Positions 23,623 through 32,987 of a stretch of DNA of 64,000 nucleotides are shown one piece after another; position 1 is the first letter of the stretch, and each line of letters begins with the position of its first letter. The notes under the pieces were generated by a model. The model was not told the origin of the DNA, searched no databases, and was given only the letters and a program-made list of their open reading frames with translations. Where the stretch lies: contig SKTZ01000021.1 in assembly GCA_007122335.1 (NCBI GenBank), positions 1 through 64,000 on the forward strand, in the 5' to 3' direction. Source of the stretch: Bacillota bacterium. Lineage in GTDB: Bacteria; Bacillota; Halanaerobiia; B1SED10-174. The position numbers and the translations under genes are program-made.

Positions 23623-23725
23623 TGAAAAAATCAAGAATGGTTTTCCGATAAAAGAAAGGCACTCAGACAAAAAAATAGAAAAATACATTATAGACTCTGA
23701 AAGCTCAATTTTTAGGAGGTAAACA

Positions 23726-25807
23726 ATGGAAAAGAAAAACTGGTCAATTGAAGATTTGTTTTCATTCCAAACTCCGGGAAGCATGGAGTTATCGCCGGAT
23801 GGGAAGAGAGTTGTTTTCACAGTTCACACTGTAGACCGAGAGGAGGACAAAAGCAAATCCAGGCTTTTTCTGTGGGAAGGGGGAAAATCCCGCCCGCTGA
23901 CTTTTTCCGGGAAGGACCATTCACCCCGTTTTTCTCCAGATGGAGAAAAATTAGCTTTTCTGTCCGACCGCAAGGAGAAACCCCAAATTTATTTGCTTTC
24001 TTTTGAGGGCGGAGAACCCTGGCAGCTTGAAACAGAACAGGATATTAAATCATTTTTCTGGCATCCCAACGGAGAAAGCATTATTTTTACAGCCGATGAA
24101 TTTTGCAAAGAAGAAAGCTGGGAACCATATCCCGGTGCTCCAGAAAATGATGGGCTCAGAATAAAGGAAATAGAAAAAACCGCTGAAAAAGAAAAAGACA
24201 AGGAAAAGGATGAAAAAAAGCCCAACAAAGTTAAGGTTATCAATACCTTTAAATATCGATTTGATGGGAAGGGTTACCTCGGACACAAAGTTCAGCAGGT
24301 TTACCGATTAAAAATTCCTAAAGGATATGATGATAACCCAGAAATAGAGATGATTACAGGAGGAGATTACTCTCATTCTGATCCGGCAGTTGATCCTTCA
24401 GGTCGTTTTCTTGCAGTTGTAGCCAATTATGATGACCCGGAAGGGATGGACCCCAGGAAAAATATCCTGCTCTGGGATATGGAACGGGGAGAAGAATTTA
24501 TGCTCTACAAGGGCCCGGGCCCGATTTTTAGCCTCTGCTGGTCTTACTGTGGAAAGTATTTGTATTTTGCCGGGCACGATCAGCAAGAGGGGCTTTCCAC
24601 AACAAGTCACCTCTGGAAAATTGCAGTGGGAAATTTAGTGGAGAAGATCAAAAAGGGAGAAAATCCAGATCCCCTGGATAAAGATCAGGCCAAAGATCTG
24701 TTAAATGCGATTGACAGGCCTGTTGGGGCTTATGTCCAATCTGAACCCCGGGCGGGGAAAGGGGATTTTTTGATCTGTAAAGAAGATGGCGTGTATTTTC
24801 TCCTGACGAAAAACGGTGTCCCCGGCCTGTTTTTGGCAACAGAAGATGACCGGATTGAAGAAATTCTTTACGACCGGGAACGAATAATTACCGGGTTTTA
24901 TATTAATTCCCGGGGACTAATTTTCTCGGGGGCCAGAGGGGATAAGATGGATGAACTTTACCGTTTAACAAAGGGTAAAGAACAGGTTTTAACAGATCTC
25001 AATGGGCCTCTTTTAAAAGAAAGAGAGGTAATTAAGCCCCGGGAGATTAATTACCCGAGTACTGATGGCAAAGAAATCCAGGGCTGGGTTTACTACCCGC
25101 CCGGAGCTGATAAACAGAAATTTCCCCTTTTGTTACTTATCCATGGGGGGCCCCACGGGGCCTATGGGCCTTCTTTTATGTTCAGAGCACAATTTTTTGC
25201 CAGTAGAGGTTATGCTGTTCTTTTAACCAACCCCAGAGGGAGCGAAAGTTACGGCCAGGAATTTGCCAGCTGTATTGACGGGGACTGGGGAAATCTTGAC
25301 TACAAAGATATTATGGCCGGTGTTGATGCCGTGATCAAAAAAGGAAATATCGATGAGGAAAATATTTTCGCCCACGGCTGGTCCTATGGAGGCTATATGG
25401 CCTGCTGGCTGCCTACTCAAACCGATCGTTTCAAAGCTATCTGTGCCGGGGCATCAGTTAGCAATATGCTTAGTGGGTATGGGACTTCTGATATTACCCT
25501 TTCTGATGAATGGGAATATGGGGGACGTCCCTGGGAAAACCCCCTGCATCTAATGGAACAATCACCCCTGAGCCATGTGGAGAAAATTAACACACCAATG
25601 CTTTTAATGCATGGAGAGAATGATATGCGTTGTCCACCGGGTCAGAGTGAAGAATTTTTTGTTGCTTTGAAAAGGCTGGGTAAAGAAGTTACAATGATCC
25701 GTTACCCGGAAGAGTTTCATGGAATTAAACGACCTAAACACCGGGAAGATTTTTTTAATAGGCTCTGGGCCTGGTTCGAATATTTCCGGAAAAATTCACA
25801 GGGATAA
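23726..25807 (+). CDS. S9 family (acylaminoacyl-type) serine peptidase
   Basis: 693 residues from ATG 23726 after TAGGAGG. The N-terminal half is a beta-propeller with repeated FSPDGEKLAFLSDR-type blades and a lysine/glutamate insertion near residues 150-172. The C-terminal alpha/beta hydrolase has HGGPHGAYG (oxyanion region), the nucleophile motif GWSYGGYMA (Ser about 553), HGENDMRCPP (Asp about 632) and the His in EEFHGI (about 664). It should release acylated or N-terminal residues from short peptides. No signal peptide, so cytoplasmic. Confidence 0.95.
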   Translation: MEKKNWSIEDLFSFQTPGSMELSPDGKRVVFTVHTVDREEDKSKSRLFLWEGGKSRPLTFSGKDHSPRFSPDGEKLAFLSDRKEKPQIYLLSFEGGEPWQLETEQDIKSFFWHPNGESIIFTADEFCKEESWEPYPGAPENDGLRIKEIEKTAEKEKDKEKDEKKPNKVKVINTFKYRFDGKGYLGHKVQQVYRLKIPKGYDDNPEIEMITGGDYSHSDPAVDPSGRFLAVVANYDDPEGMDPRKNILLWDMERGEEFMLYKGPGPIFSLCWSYCGKYLYFAGHDQQEGLSTTSHLWKIAVGNLVEKIKKGENPDPLDKDQAKDLLNAIDRPVGAYVQSEPRAGKGDFLICKEDGVYFLLTKNGVPGLFLATEDDRIEEILYDRERIITGFYINSRGLIFSGARGDKMDELYRLTKGKEQVLTDLNGPLLKEREVIKPREINYPSTDGKEIQGWVYYPPGADKQKFPLLLLIHGGPHGAYGPSFMFRAQFFASRGYAVLLTNPRGSESYGQEFASCIDGDWGNLDYKDIMAGVDAVIKKGNIDEENIFAHGWSYGGYMACWLPTQTDRFKAICAGASVSNMLSGYGTSDITLSDEWEYGGRPWENPLHLMEQSPLSHVEKINTPMLLMHGENDMRCPPGQSEEFFVALKRLGKEVTMIRYPEEFHGIKRPKHREDFFNRLWAWFEYFRKNSQG

Positions 25808-25833
25808 AAAGAAAAAGGAAAAAGCCAAAAAAG

Positions 25834-25857
25834 GGCTAATAATATAATACATTAGCC
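25834..25857 (+). promoter_or_regulatory. Inverted repeat overlapping a -10 box before ltaE
   Basis: GGCTAAT (25834-25840) and ATTAGCC (25851-25857) form a perfect 7-10-7 inverted repeat. The spacer contains TATAAT (25843-25848). This is the geometry of an operator. The alternative, a terminator for the S9 gene, lacks a T-run. Confidence 0.4.
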
Positions 25858-25886
25858 AAATAGAGTGAGAAAATAGGAGTGATTTT

Positions 25887-26906
25887 ATGGAATTTGTGGA
25901 TCTAAGAAGTGATACCATTACCCGGCCCACAGAAGAAATGAGGAAAATCATTGCCGGGGCTGAAGTTGGAGACGATGTTTACGGAGAAGACCCATCCATT
26001 AACCAACTGGAGAAAATCGCCGCAGAAATAATGGGGAAAGAAGCAGCCCTATTTGTTCCCTCGGGAACTATGGCCAATCAGATTGCTGCTATGGTTCATA
26101 CCAATCCTGGGGATGAAATTGTAACTGAAATAACCAGCCACATTTTTCTCTACGAAGCAGGAGGACTGGCCCGCCTGGCAGGAGTCCAGACTCATGTTTT
26201 AAAAGGAGAACGGGGGCTGTTTTCTCCTGAAGATCTGGATGGAGCAATACGGGGAGAAAATATTCACTTTCCCAGGACTACACTGGTGACATTTGAGAAT
26301 ACACATAATCGGGCTGGAGGGAGAGTTTTTTCTCGGGAAGAACTGGCACCCCACCTGGAAATTTGTAAAAGAGTGGGAATTGCAACCCACCTTGATGGAG
26401 CCAGGATTTTTAACGCAGCAGTAGCCCTTGAGTTGACTCCAGACTTTATTGCCCAGGATTTTGATTCCCTGTCTTTCTGTCTATCCAAGGGATTGGGAGC
26501 CCCGGTTGGATCGCTCTTATGTGGAACCACTGAATTTATCCAGGAGGGCCGCCGGGTTCGTAAAATCCTGGGGGGCGGGATGCGGCAGGCTGGAATTCTA
26601 GCTTCGGCAGGACTTTTTGCCCTTGACGGTTTTGAGGAAAGGCTGGCCCGGGACCATCAGTTGGCTCGAGTCCTGGGTGGGGCAATTGAAAAAATGGATA
26701 ATTTCCGCTTAGAATTCCCCGTTGAATCGAATATTATTGTCAGTCGTTACCTTGGAGATAAGCCTATCCTGGAGGTAGTAGCCCAGTTGAAAGAAAAGGG
26801 GCTTCTGGTAAATGCCTTTGGCCCTGATTCTATTCGCCTGGTTACCCACCAGGATGTAACTCAGGAAGAAATTCTCCGGGCTGAAGAAATTCTGGAGACA
26901 ATTTAA
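25887..26906 (+). CDS. ltaE: Low-specificity L-threonine aldolase
   Basis: A PLP enzyme cleaving L-threonine (and allo-threonine) to glycine and acetaldehyde. 339 residues is typical. It begins FVDLRSDTITRPTEEM, the family's usual opening. HLDGARIFNAAVAL carries the PLP-ring Asp, and SFCLSKGLGAPVGS carries the Schiff-base lysine (about residue 201). It has its own candidate promoter/operator and sits alone between the S9 peptidase and the pilus operon. Confidence 0.95.
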   Translation: MEFVDLRSDTITRPTEEMRKIIAGAEVGDDVYGEDPSINQLEKIAAEIMGKEAALFVPSGTMANQIAAMVHTNPGDEIVTEITSHIFLYEAGGLARLAGVQTHVLKGERGLFSPEDLDGAIRGENIHFPRTTLVTFENTHNRAGGRVFSREELAPHLEICKRVGIATHLDGARIFNAAVALELTPDFIAQDFDSLSFCLSKGLGAPVGSLLCGTTEFIQEGRRVRKILGGGMRQAGILASAGLFALDGFEERLARDHQLARVLGGAIEKMDNFRLEFPVESNIIVSRYLGDKPILEVVAQLKEKGLLVNAFGPDSIRLVTHQDVTQEEILRAEEILETI

Positions 26907-26971
26907 ACAAACTTGCAGGAAATTTTTTCCAGTTATTGAATCATATAGTAAAAGCTTAATGGGGAATTTCA

Positions 26972-28555
26972 ATGCAAAGAAGAAAAAAACTGGGAAAAAT
27001 CCTGTGTGAACTTGGTTTTATCAGCCAGGAAGAACTTAAAAAGGCTCTTCACCGACAAAAAAATACCTCGCCCCACCGGCAGATCGGTTCTATTCTGATT
27101 GAGATGGGTTTCCTTAGCGAAAGGCAACTTGCGCAAGGGCTTGCTGTTCAATTTAAACTGCCCTTTGTTGACCTGAAAAAGGAGTTGCCCCTGTCTGCCG
27201 TGGCGAGAAGCTTAAGCGAAACCAAAGCCCGCCAGAGCCGGGCTTTGGTTTTTGATCAGGTAGACAGGTCGTACAGGGTTGCTGTGGCCGACCCTACCAA
27301 TATTTCTCTTCTGGATAATTTACGCGGTTATCTCGGGAGAAGTGTGGAAATATTTGTCGGGGTACCTTCGGAAATTAAAAACATGATTGATTTTGTTTAC
27401 TCGGGAAAAGATGAAGAAAAAGTAACTGAACTGGCTGATCAAATTATTCACGAGGCAATTCGCAGAAAAGCCAGCGATATTCATCTGGAACCCGGAATGG
27501 AAAAATTAATGGTTCGCTACAGGGTGGATGGGGTTTTAGAAAATGCTTTTTCTATTTCCAAAAATGTCCACCCTTTTTTAATTTCCCGCTTAAAAATACT
27601 CGCGGGGATGGATATTGGGGAAAAAAGAAGACCCCAGGATGGTAGGGTAAAAATCGATAGAGGAGGGGAATGGGATCTTCGTGTTTCAACCCTGCCGGCA
27701 TACCAGGGGGAAAAAATGGCAATTCGGGTCCTGGATCGCTTAACCATTCCAGAAATGGAATATTTAGGCCTGGAGGTCAAACAGGAGAATAGACTCCGGG
27801 AAATTCTAAACCTGAGGAATGGAATTTTTCTGGTTGTGGGGCCGACGGGAAGCGGAAAAACCACAACCTTATTTTCCATGCTCAAAGAACTCCAGGGAAA
27901 AAATCTGAATATAACTACGGCAGAAGATCCCATTGAGTACATTCTCCCTGCAGTTAACCAGATTCAGGTTAACCCAAAAATAGGTCTGAATTTTGCCGCT
28001 CTTTTACGTTCCATTTTGCGACAGGACCCGGATGTAATTATGCTGGGTGAAATACGGGATGAGGAAACTGCAGGGATTGCTATTAATGCAGCTTTGACAG
28101 GACATCTGGTTCTGAGTACCCTTCATACCCATAATGCTCCTTCGGCCCTGATCAGGTTATTGGAAATGGGAATTGAACCATATCTTGTCTCTTCTACTGT
28201 TATTGGAATAATGGGGCAAAGACTGGTTCGGAAATTCTGTCCGGATTGTTTTCCGAAAAAAGAAAGTAATGATCTCCGCACCGTGTCTTACTGGGAACGA
28301 ATGGACCGGGTGGGAGAAAAGACTGGTTGTTCATCCTGTTATGCTTCAGGATACAGGGGAAGAACTGCAATAGCGGAAGTTCTAATTCCCGATGATAATT
28401 TGCGAGAAAAAGTTGTTCAAAAAGAACCCGGGGTTAACCTAAAAAAAGCTGCTGCGGGAATAATGGAGGAAAGTTTAAAAGAAGCGGGATTGAAAAAAGT
28501 TGAGCGGGGAGAAACCTCCCTGGAGGAGGTGTTAAGGGTTGTTCGGGGAGGATAA
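26972..28555 (+). CDS. pilB: Type IV pilus / type II secretion assembly ATPase (PilB/GspE)
   Basis: 527 residues. The N-terminal MshEN-like domain (GKILCELGFISQEELKKALHRQK) is followed by the ATPase core. The Walker A motif GPTGSGKTTT is at about residue 289, the Asp box GEIRDEET at about 363, and the His box HLVLSTLHTHNA follows. A zinc-ribbon insertion has two CxxC pairs (CPDC and CSSC), as in PilB/GspE. It powers pilin polymerisation at the inner membrane and leads an operon of eleven overlapping or closely spaced genes. Confidence 0.95.
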   Translation: MQRRKKLGKILCELGFISQEELKKALHRQKNTSPHRQIGSILIEMGFLSERQLAQGLAVQFKLPFVDLKKELPLSAVARSLSETKARQSRALVFDQVDRSYRVAVADPTNISLLDNLRGYLGRSVEIFVGVPSEIKNMIDFVYSGKDEEKVTELADQIIHEAIRRKASDIHLEPGMEKLMVRYRVDGVLENAFSISKNVHPFLISRLKILAGMDIGEKRRPQDGRVKIDRGGEWDLRVSTLPAYQGEKMAIRVLDRLTIPEMEYLGLEVKQENRLREILNLRNGIFLVVGPTGSGKTTTLFSMLKELQGKNLNITTAEDPIEYILPAVNQIQVNPKIGLNFAALLRSILRQDPDVIMLGEIRDEETAGIAINAALTGHLVLSTLHTHNAPSALIRLLEMGIEPYLVSSTVIGIMGQRLVRKFCPDCFPKKESNDLRTVSYWERMDRVGEKTGCSSCYASGYRGRTAIAEVLIPDDNLREKVVQKEPGVNLKKAAAGIMEESLKEAGLKKVERGETSLEEVLRVVRGG

Positions 28556-29759
28556 TAAACACGTTTTTTCTGAGGAAAATTTTTTTTACAGGGGGATTGA
28601 CCGGGAGGGAAACAGAGTTAAGGGAAGGATAGAGGCGCGAAATTCTCGGGAAGCACTGGAAGTTCTTGGGGACAAGGGGTATATAATCCTCAAGCTTAAA
28701 AAGAAAAAAAATATGAAAAAGAGAATCGGGCTGAGGATAAAAGGGGAGGAAAAGCAGTTGATTTTTTTCTCCCGCCAGCTAGCAATCCTTTTGCAGGGAG
28801 GGTTACCTCTTGGCCAGGCTCTGGATTTACTTGCAAACCAGGCCACCGATAAAAAAATGAAAGGAATTTTCCGGGAAATTAAGGGTCAGATCATGCAGGG
28901 GTACTCGCTTTTTGCGGCAATGTCAGGACACAGGGGTTTTTTCCCCGAATTTTTCCTGCAGATGATTAAAATGGGAGAAGAAGCCGGCCTGACTACAAAA
29001 ATTTTATTTAATATGGCAGAACATTTTGAGCGGAATCTCCAGTTGAAAAGAGAAATCAAAGAAGTTTTGCGCTACCCTATTTTTGTTCTGGCAGTCGCCC
29101 TGGGGGTAATGGCTTTCCTGATTTTTAATGTTCTTCCCTATTTCTCCTCTCTGTATCTGGATTACAGCCCGGAATTGCCCTTATTGACCCTGAGGTTGGT
29201 TAAAGCCAGCGAGTTTATTAGAATGAACTTTTCCCATTTATTAGTTTCCTTTATGCTTTTATTTCTGTTATTCAGAACCTTGAAATTTGAGAAAAAAATA
29301 AATTTTTGGCTGGATATACAAAAAGCGAGATTCTCGCCAACAAAAAAATATTTTTGGGCCTTTGTGGGAAATAATCTCAGCCTGTTATTAAAAGCAGGGT
29401 TAACGGTAGACCGAAGCCTAGAAATGGTGGTGGAACAAACTGAGAACCAGTTTTTAAGGGTTGGGTTGGAGAAGGCAGAAAAGGATGTGAAGGGGGGAGA
29501 ATTGCTTTCCAATTCACTGCAAAAATGGCTCAATCCTGATCCCTTCTTTATCTGTATGCTTCGAATTGGTGAGGAAACCGGAAAAGTGGATGAGATGACA
29601 GGCCAGGCTGGTTCATATTACCTGGAGGAAATGGAAAACTGGCTTAAAAATATGGTTTCTTTTCTGGAACCCTTACTGATTTTACTTGTTGCTGGCCTGG
29701 TTGGTTTGATCATGATAGCAATGGTTTTACCCATGCTGGATATGATCCAGATCTGGTAA
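28539..29759 (+). CDS. pilC: Type IV pilus / type II secretion platform protein (PilC/GspF)
   Basis: An inner-membrane platform protein that engages PilB and the pilins. 406 residues from a TTG overlapping the end of pilB by 17 bases, after GGAGGAGG. Two T2SSF repeats are present. Each starts with the helical pattern FSRQLAILLQGGLPLGQALDLLA or NNLSLLLKAGLTVDRSLEMV, and each holds a MIKMGEEAG or MLRIGEETG motif. Three membrane segments are placed as in the family (about residues 170-195, 220-245 and 375-400). Confidence 0.95.
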   Translation: MFGEDNKHVFSEENFFYRGIDREGNRVKGRIEARNSREALEVLGDKGYIILKLKKKKNMKKRIGLRIKGEEKQLIFFSRQLAILLQGGLPLGQALDLLANQATDKKMKGIFREIKGQIMQGYSLFAAMSGHRGFFPEFFLQMIKMGEEAGLTTKILFNMAEHFERNLQLKREIKEVLRYPIFVLAVALGVMAFLIFNVLPYFSSLYLDYSPELPLLTLRLVKASEFIRMNFSHLLVSFMLLFLLFRTLKFEKKINFWLDIQKARFSPTKKYFWAFVGNNLSLLLKAGLTVDRSLEMVVEQTENQFLRVGLEKAEKDVKGGELLSNSLQKWLNPDPFFICMLRIGEETGKVDEMTGQAGSYYLEEMENWLKNMVSFLEPLLILLVAGLVGLIMIAMVLPMLDMIQIW

Positions 29760-29800
29760 AGGGAAATCGGTTTGATAATTTTTTCTGGAGGAAGTTTTAA

Positions 29801-30271
29801 ATGCGCAAAAAGTTTTACCCGGAAGAAAAGGGGTTTACATTGCTGGAGGTTATCCTGGTCCTTTTATTGCTGGGGCTATTATATTCGATAATTATGGGAG
29901 AAGGCTGGAATGTAGGTGCTTTGGATCTTCAAAAAAAGGCCCGCCACCTGGCAACTGATTTGCGCTGGGCCCGTTTCAGGGCAATTCAAACCGGGAAAGA
30001 GCATTATATAAACCTGGAACTGGAACAAAACAGGTACTGGATTTCGCAAAAAAAGGGAGAAAAGATTGTTGAATTAATGGAGAGGGAGCTTGGAGATGGG
30101 GTGGAATTGGTAGATTTTTCCCTGGCCCAGCCAGTTTTTCATTTTTCTTTAACCGGAGCTCCCTCACGTGGTAATACCATTACCTTGGGGGATGAAAAGG
30201 GTCAGGCCCGGGTTATTACCCGGGTGGGAACAGGCCGGGTCAGGGTCAGCATTGAGTCGAAGGAGGGATAA
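29801..30271 (+). CDS. GspH/FimT-like minor pseudopilin
   Basis: 156 residues. The prepilin site is KGFTLLEVILVLLLLG, with a leader of about 11 residues. The following ARHLATDLRWARFRAIQTGK segment is typical of GspH/FimT. The C-terminal part has the family's beta-rich pattern with TLGDEKGQARVITRVGTGRVRV. It probably joins the tip complex of the pilus or pseudopilus. Nearest gene spacing is 3 bases to the next pseudopilin. Confidence 0.9.
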   Translation: MRKKFYPEEKGFTLLEVILVLLLLGLLYSIIMGEGWNVGALDLQKKARHLATDLRWARFRAIQTGKEHYINLELEQNRYWISQKKGEKIVELMERELGDGVELVDFSLAQPVFHFSLTGAPSRGNTITLGDEKGQARVITRVGTGRVRVSIESKEG

Positions 30272-30274
30272 TGT

Positions 30275-30640
30275 TTGCAGAATGATGGATTTATTCTCTG
30301 GGAAGTCCTGTTTTCTATGGTCCTGCTGGCCATAATCCTGGCTTTTATTTCCGAAGGCTGGTTGACCTGGAAAAAGATGGATAGTCAGGCCGAAGTTCTC
30401 GGGAGAGGGGTTTTTCTGGGGCAAAAGCAGATGGAAGTTTTGCTGGAAACCGGAAAAGGGGAAACAATTGACCGGGGAGAAAAAGGGTTTAAAATTCAAT
30501 CCAGAATGGAACCGTGGGAAAATCTTCACAAGGCCCGGGTTAAGATTAACTGGGAGCAGAGGGGAAATTTAAGGGAAATGGAATTTATCACACTTCACAC
30601 TACTGAGTGTATTTTCAGGGGGAAAAGGCTTGATGAATAG
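30275..30640 (+). CDS. Minor pilin-like protein (PilV/GspI-like)
   Basis: 121 residues from a TTG codon. A degenerate prepilin signal QNDGFILWEVLFSMVLLAIILAF keeps the Gly before the cut site and Glu at position 5, but a Trp replaces the usual residue before it. The remaining domain is short with an EVLLETGKGETIDRG segment. Position between GspH-like and GspJ-like genes suggests the GspI/PilV slot. It overlaps the next gene. Confidence 0.8.
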   Translation: MQNDGFILWEVLFSMVLLAIILAFISEGWLTWKKMDSQAEVLGRGVFLGQKQMEVLLETGKGETIDRGEKGFKIQSRMEPWENLHKARVKINWEQRGNLREMEFITLHTTECIFRGKRLDE

Positions 30641-31109
30641 GGGTTTTCTTCTGTTAGAAGTCCTTCTGGCAATTTTTCTTGCGGGGATTCTCTGGATGAG
30701 CCTGAGCACAGCGTACATCAGGGTTGGAGAAAACTGGCAAAATAGCAGTGCTCGATTTGATATCAGGCAACAACAGCGGGTAGTTATGGAGGAAATAATC
30801 AGGAAAATCAGGCAGGCTAAACCGGGAACAATCAGGTTCCTTGAGGGGCCTGATGCCAGAGGAGTTTACACCCGCCTGGAAATGAACCTGAATTACGAAC
30901 CGGAGAGAGCAATTGCTTTTTACCAGAGAGGAGAAAACATTTTAAAAGGTGTTAAAAACCCCGGGCGAGAACGTTTTACCGGGATGTCAATAGCTTTAAA
31001 TGCTGGAAAAATTGTTTTTAAGCCCGCTGATGGGAGAATAATTGTGAAAATCCAGGAAGAAATCAGTTCTTTGGAAAGCGAGGTTTTTGTCCGGGAAGGA
31101 GCGGATTGA
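30633..31109 (+). CDS. Minor pilin-like protein (PilW/GspJ-like)
   Basis: 158 residues from ATG 30633. The N-terminus MNRGFLLLEVLLAIFLAGILWM is a class III signal with Glu at position 5. The RQQQRVVMEEIIRKIRQA helix and the later beta-strand region are typical of GspJ/PilW. It overlaps both neighbours by a few bases, as expected of a coupled pseudopilin set. Confidence 0.82.
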   Translation: MNRGFLLLEVLLAIFLAGILWMSLSTAYIRVGENWQNSSARFDIRQQQRVVMEEIIRKIRQAKPGTIRFLEGPDARGVYTRLEMNLNYEPERAIAFYQRGENILKGVKNPGRERFTGMSIALNAGKIVFKPADGRIIVKIQEEISSLESEVFVREGAD

Positions 31110-31111
31110 AA

Positions 31112-31504
31112 ATGGGAAAGGAAGGGTCTGTTTTGGTTCCAGTCCTTGTAGTGTGTATTGTTTTTGCGGCAACCCTTGGTGCTCAATACCGGGAAAGTCG
31201 CCTGGAACTGATGATTAACAATAACCTCTACCGGAAACAAAAACTTTTTTACCTGGCCGAGGCTGGCCTGGTAAAGGGTTTTTACAAACTTAAAGAAGAA
31301 CCCGATTGGAAACCGGAGGAAAATTATTATTCCCTGGGACCCGAAGAGGGTTTTTCCCTGGAAATCTGGGAAAAAGAATGTGGTCAATATCTGATATCTA
31401 GGGGTTGCAAAGGAGAAGGAGAATTCTACCTGACAGCAAAATTCAAGGTTTCCGACAACCCTAAAGGTGTTGAATTGCTCTGGTGGAAAGAGGGTTTACC
31501 CTGA
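31112..31504 (+). CDS. PilX-like minor pilin or assembly protein
   Basis: 130 residues from ATG 31112 after GGAGCGG. The start MGKEGSVLVPVLVVCIVFAATLGAQ is hydrophobic with a GS junction and no Glu at position 5. The next segment YRKQKLFYLAEAGLVKGFYKL matches the A-E-A-G pattern of PilX/GspK-type proteins. Two later cysteines (KECGQYLISRGCKG) could form a disulfide outside the cell. The missing Glu fits GspK, whose first residues differ from other pseudopilins. Confidence 0.75.
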   Translation: MGKEGSVLVPVLVVCIVFAATLGAQYRESRLELMINNNLYRKQKLFYLAEAGLVKGFYKLKEEPDWKPEENYYSLGPEEGFSLEIWEKECGQYLISRGCKGEGEFYLTAKFKVSDNPKGVELLWWKEGLP

Positions 31505-31545
31505 ATTGTGGGAGATGATGCAATTTGTAGAGAGGAGGGCCGGTT

Positions 31546-32475
31546 TTGTTTGCTCTGGACCTGGGAGAAAAAAACTTAAAAATAGTTCGTTTTTCCTCTG
31601 AAAAAAGATCTAAACTCAGGCCCGTAGACTACTGGATAAAAGAAATTCCAGCGGGTTTGTTTGGAGAAAAGGCTGTTAAGGACAGGGAGGGGGTGAAAAA
31701 GTTATTAAATATTCCCCTGGGAAAATCTGGGCTTAATTCAATCTCCCTGAGAGTTTCCCTGCCCCGGAGCAGAGGGCGGTTAATGGTATTTGATTTTCCT
31801 TTGCTGGGCAAAAAAGAATTGAAGGAGGCGGTTAAATGGGAAATGACCCGGTATCTTTCCTTTCGGGGAGAGGAAGCTTTATTTGATTTTGTCTGCCTTG
31901 AGAAAGGTAATAAGAAGCAAAAAATTGTAGCAGGGGCAATCTGTGCGGAATTTTTTAGGTCTTTTTTTAATTTCCTCAACGAACTGGGAACCTTTAAATA
32001 TGAAAGGATAACCCTGGCGCCTGCAGCCCTGTTTCCCCTTTGTTCCAACGGGAAAGCAGATCATGTCGTCCTGGATTGGGGGTGGGGCGGGGCAACCCTT
32101 GTTTTTATGTCAAGAGGTGTTCCCCTTTTAATAAGAAACCTATCAATCCAGGAAGAAAATGAGTTTAATGAAATGGAAAAGAATAATTCAGAAGGATACT
32201 TTATTAGAGTTAAAAAAGAAATTGAAAGAGCCCTGTTACATCTCCCCCAGAAGAGCAGTTCCTGGGAAATGGAGAAAATGATAATTACCGGAGGTAAGGC
32301 GCTAAAAAATGGGTTTATTGAATTCCTCGAGAAAAATTTTAAAGTTCCGGTCCGGTTTCCCGAATATTTTTGGCCTGAAAATCAAAAAGAACAGGTTTTG
32401 CTCTCAGCGGCTCTGGGGTTGGCCAATTTGAAAAGGAGAAAAACATGGAAAGAATTGATTTTACCAGATATTTAG
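31546..32475 (+). CDS. pilM: PilM-like actin-fold pilus assembly ATPase
   Basis: 309 residues from TTG 31546, after GAGGAGG. The start MFALDLGEKNLKIVRF is the phosphate-1 loop of the FtsA/PilM fold. ELKEAVKWEMTRYLSFRGEEALFDF matches the PilM SHS2-like segment, and VVLDWGWGGATLVFMSRG is the second phosphate loop. PilM sits in the cytoplasm and binds the PilN tail. The last 31 bases overlap pilN. Confidence 0.9.
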   Translation: MFALDLGEKNLKIVRFSSEKRSKLRPVDYWIKEIPAGLFGEKAVKDREGVKKLLNIPLGKSGLNSISLRVSLPRSRGRLMVFDFPLLGKKELKEAVKWEMTRYLSFRGEEALFDFVCLEKGNKKQKIVAGAICAEFFRSFFNFLNELGTFKYERITLAPAALFPLCSNGKADHVVLDWGWGGATLVFMSRGVPLLIRNLSIQEENEFNEMEKNNSEGYFIRVKKEIERALLHLPQKSSSWEMEKMIITGGKALKNGFIEFLEKNFKVPVRFPEYFWPENQKEQVLLSAALGLANLKRRKTWKELILPDI

Positions 32476-32987
32476 AGGGAGAAAAAAGGGTTTCCAGATC
32501 GGCCCTCAAATTAGTTTTGCTGGCCCTGGTTCTGGTTTTGCTTGTGTTAAATTATTTTCAATTAAAGGGAAATTTGCTCTCCTCTCGGGAAGAGCTAAAA
32601 AGTTGGCGGGGTAGGCAGGTTGAACTTGAAAAAAGGCTTTCCCAGATGAATTTATTGGAAAAGAAGCTGACAGAAAAAAAGGACCAGCTAAATTTTTTTA
32701 AAGAAAAAATCCCAAAAAATAACTTAAATGATATTATATGGGAGTTGTTTTTTAGTATACCCAGGGGGGTCCACTTAACCTCCCTCAGGGCTGATAAAGA
32801 AAAGGGTTTTGTTCTGGAGGGATACCTGGAAAATGAAAATAAAAGAGGGGACCTGGAAAAAAACCTTTCCCTTGTTTTTCCGGAGAAAAAGAAAGTTTTT
32901 AAATTAAAAGATCCCCAAACAAAGGAGAATGGAAAATGGTTCGTTCTGGAGGTAAAACCCGGCCGGGAGGAAGATCGAGATGAATAA
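32445..32987 (+). CDS. pilN: PilN-like inner membrane alignment protein
   Basis: 180 residues. A short cytoplasmic head (MERIDFTRYLEGEKRVSRSA) with an acidic/aromatic motif could dock onto PilM. One membrane helix (about residues 23-40), a coiled coil and a small periplasm-side domain follow. Domain order and position match PilN/GspL-C proteins. Sequence identity is too low for me to name it from motifs alone; context carries the call. Confidence 0.85.
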   Translation: MERIDFTRYLEGEKRVSRSALKLVLLALVLVLLVLNYFQLKGNLLSSREELKSWRGRQVELEKRLSQMNLLEKKLTEKKDQLNFFKEKIPKNNLNDIIWELFFSIPRGVHLTSLRADKEKGFVLEGYLENENKRGDLEKNLSLVFPEKKKVFKLKDPQTKENGKWFVLEVKPGREEDRDE

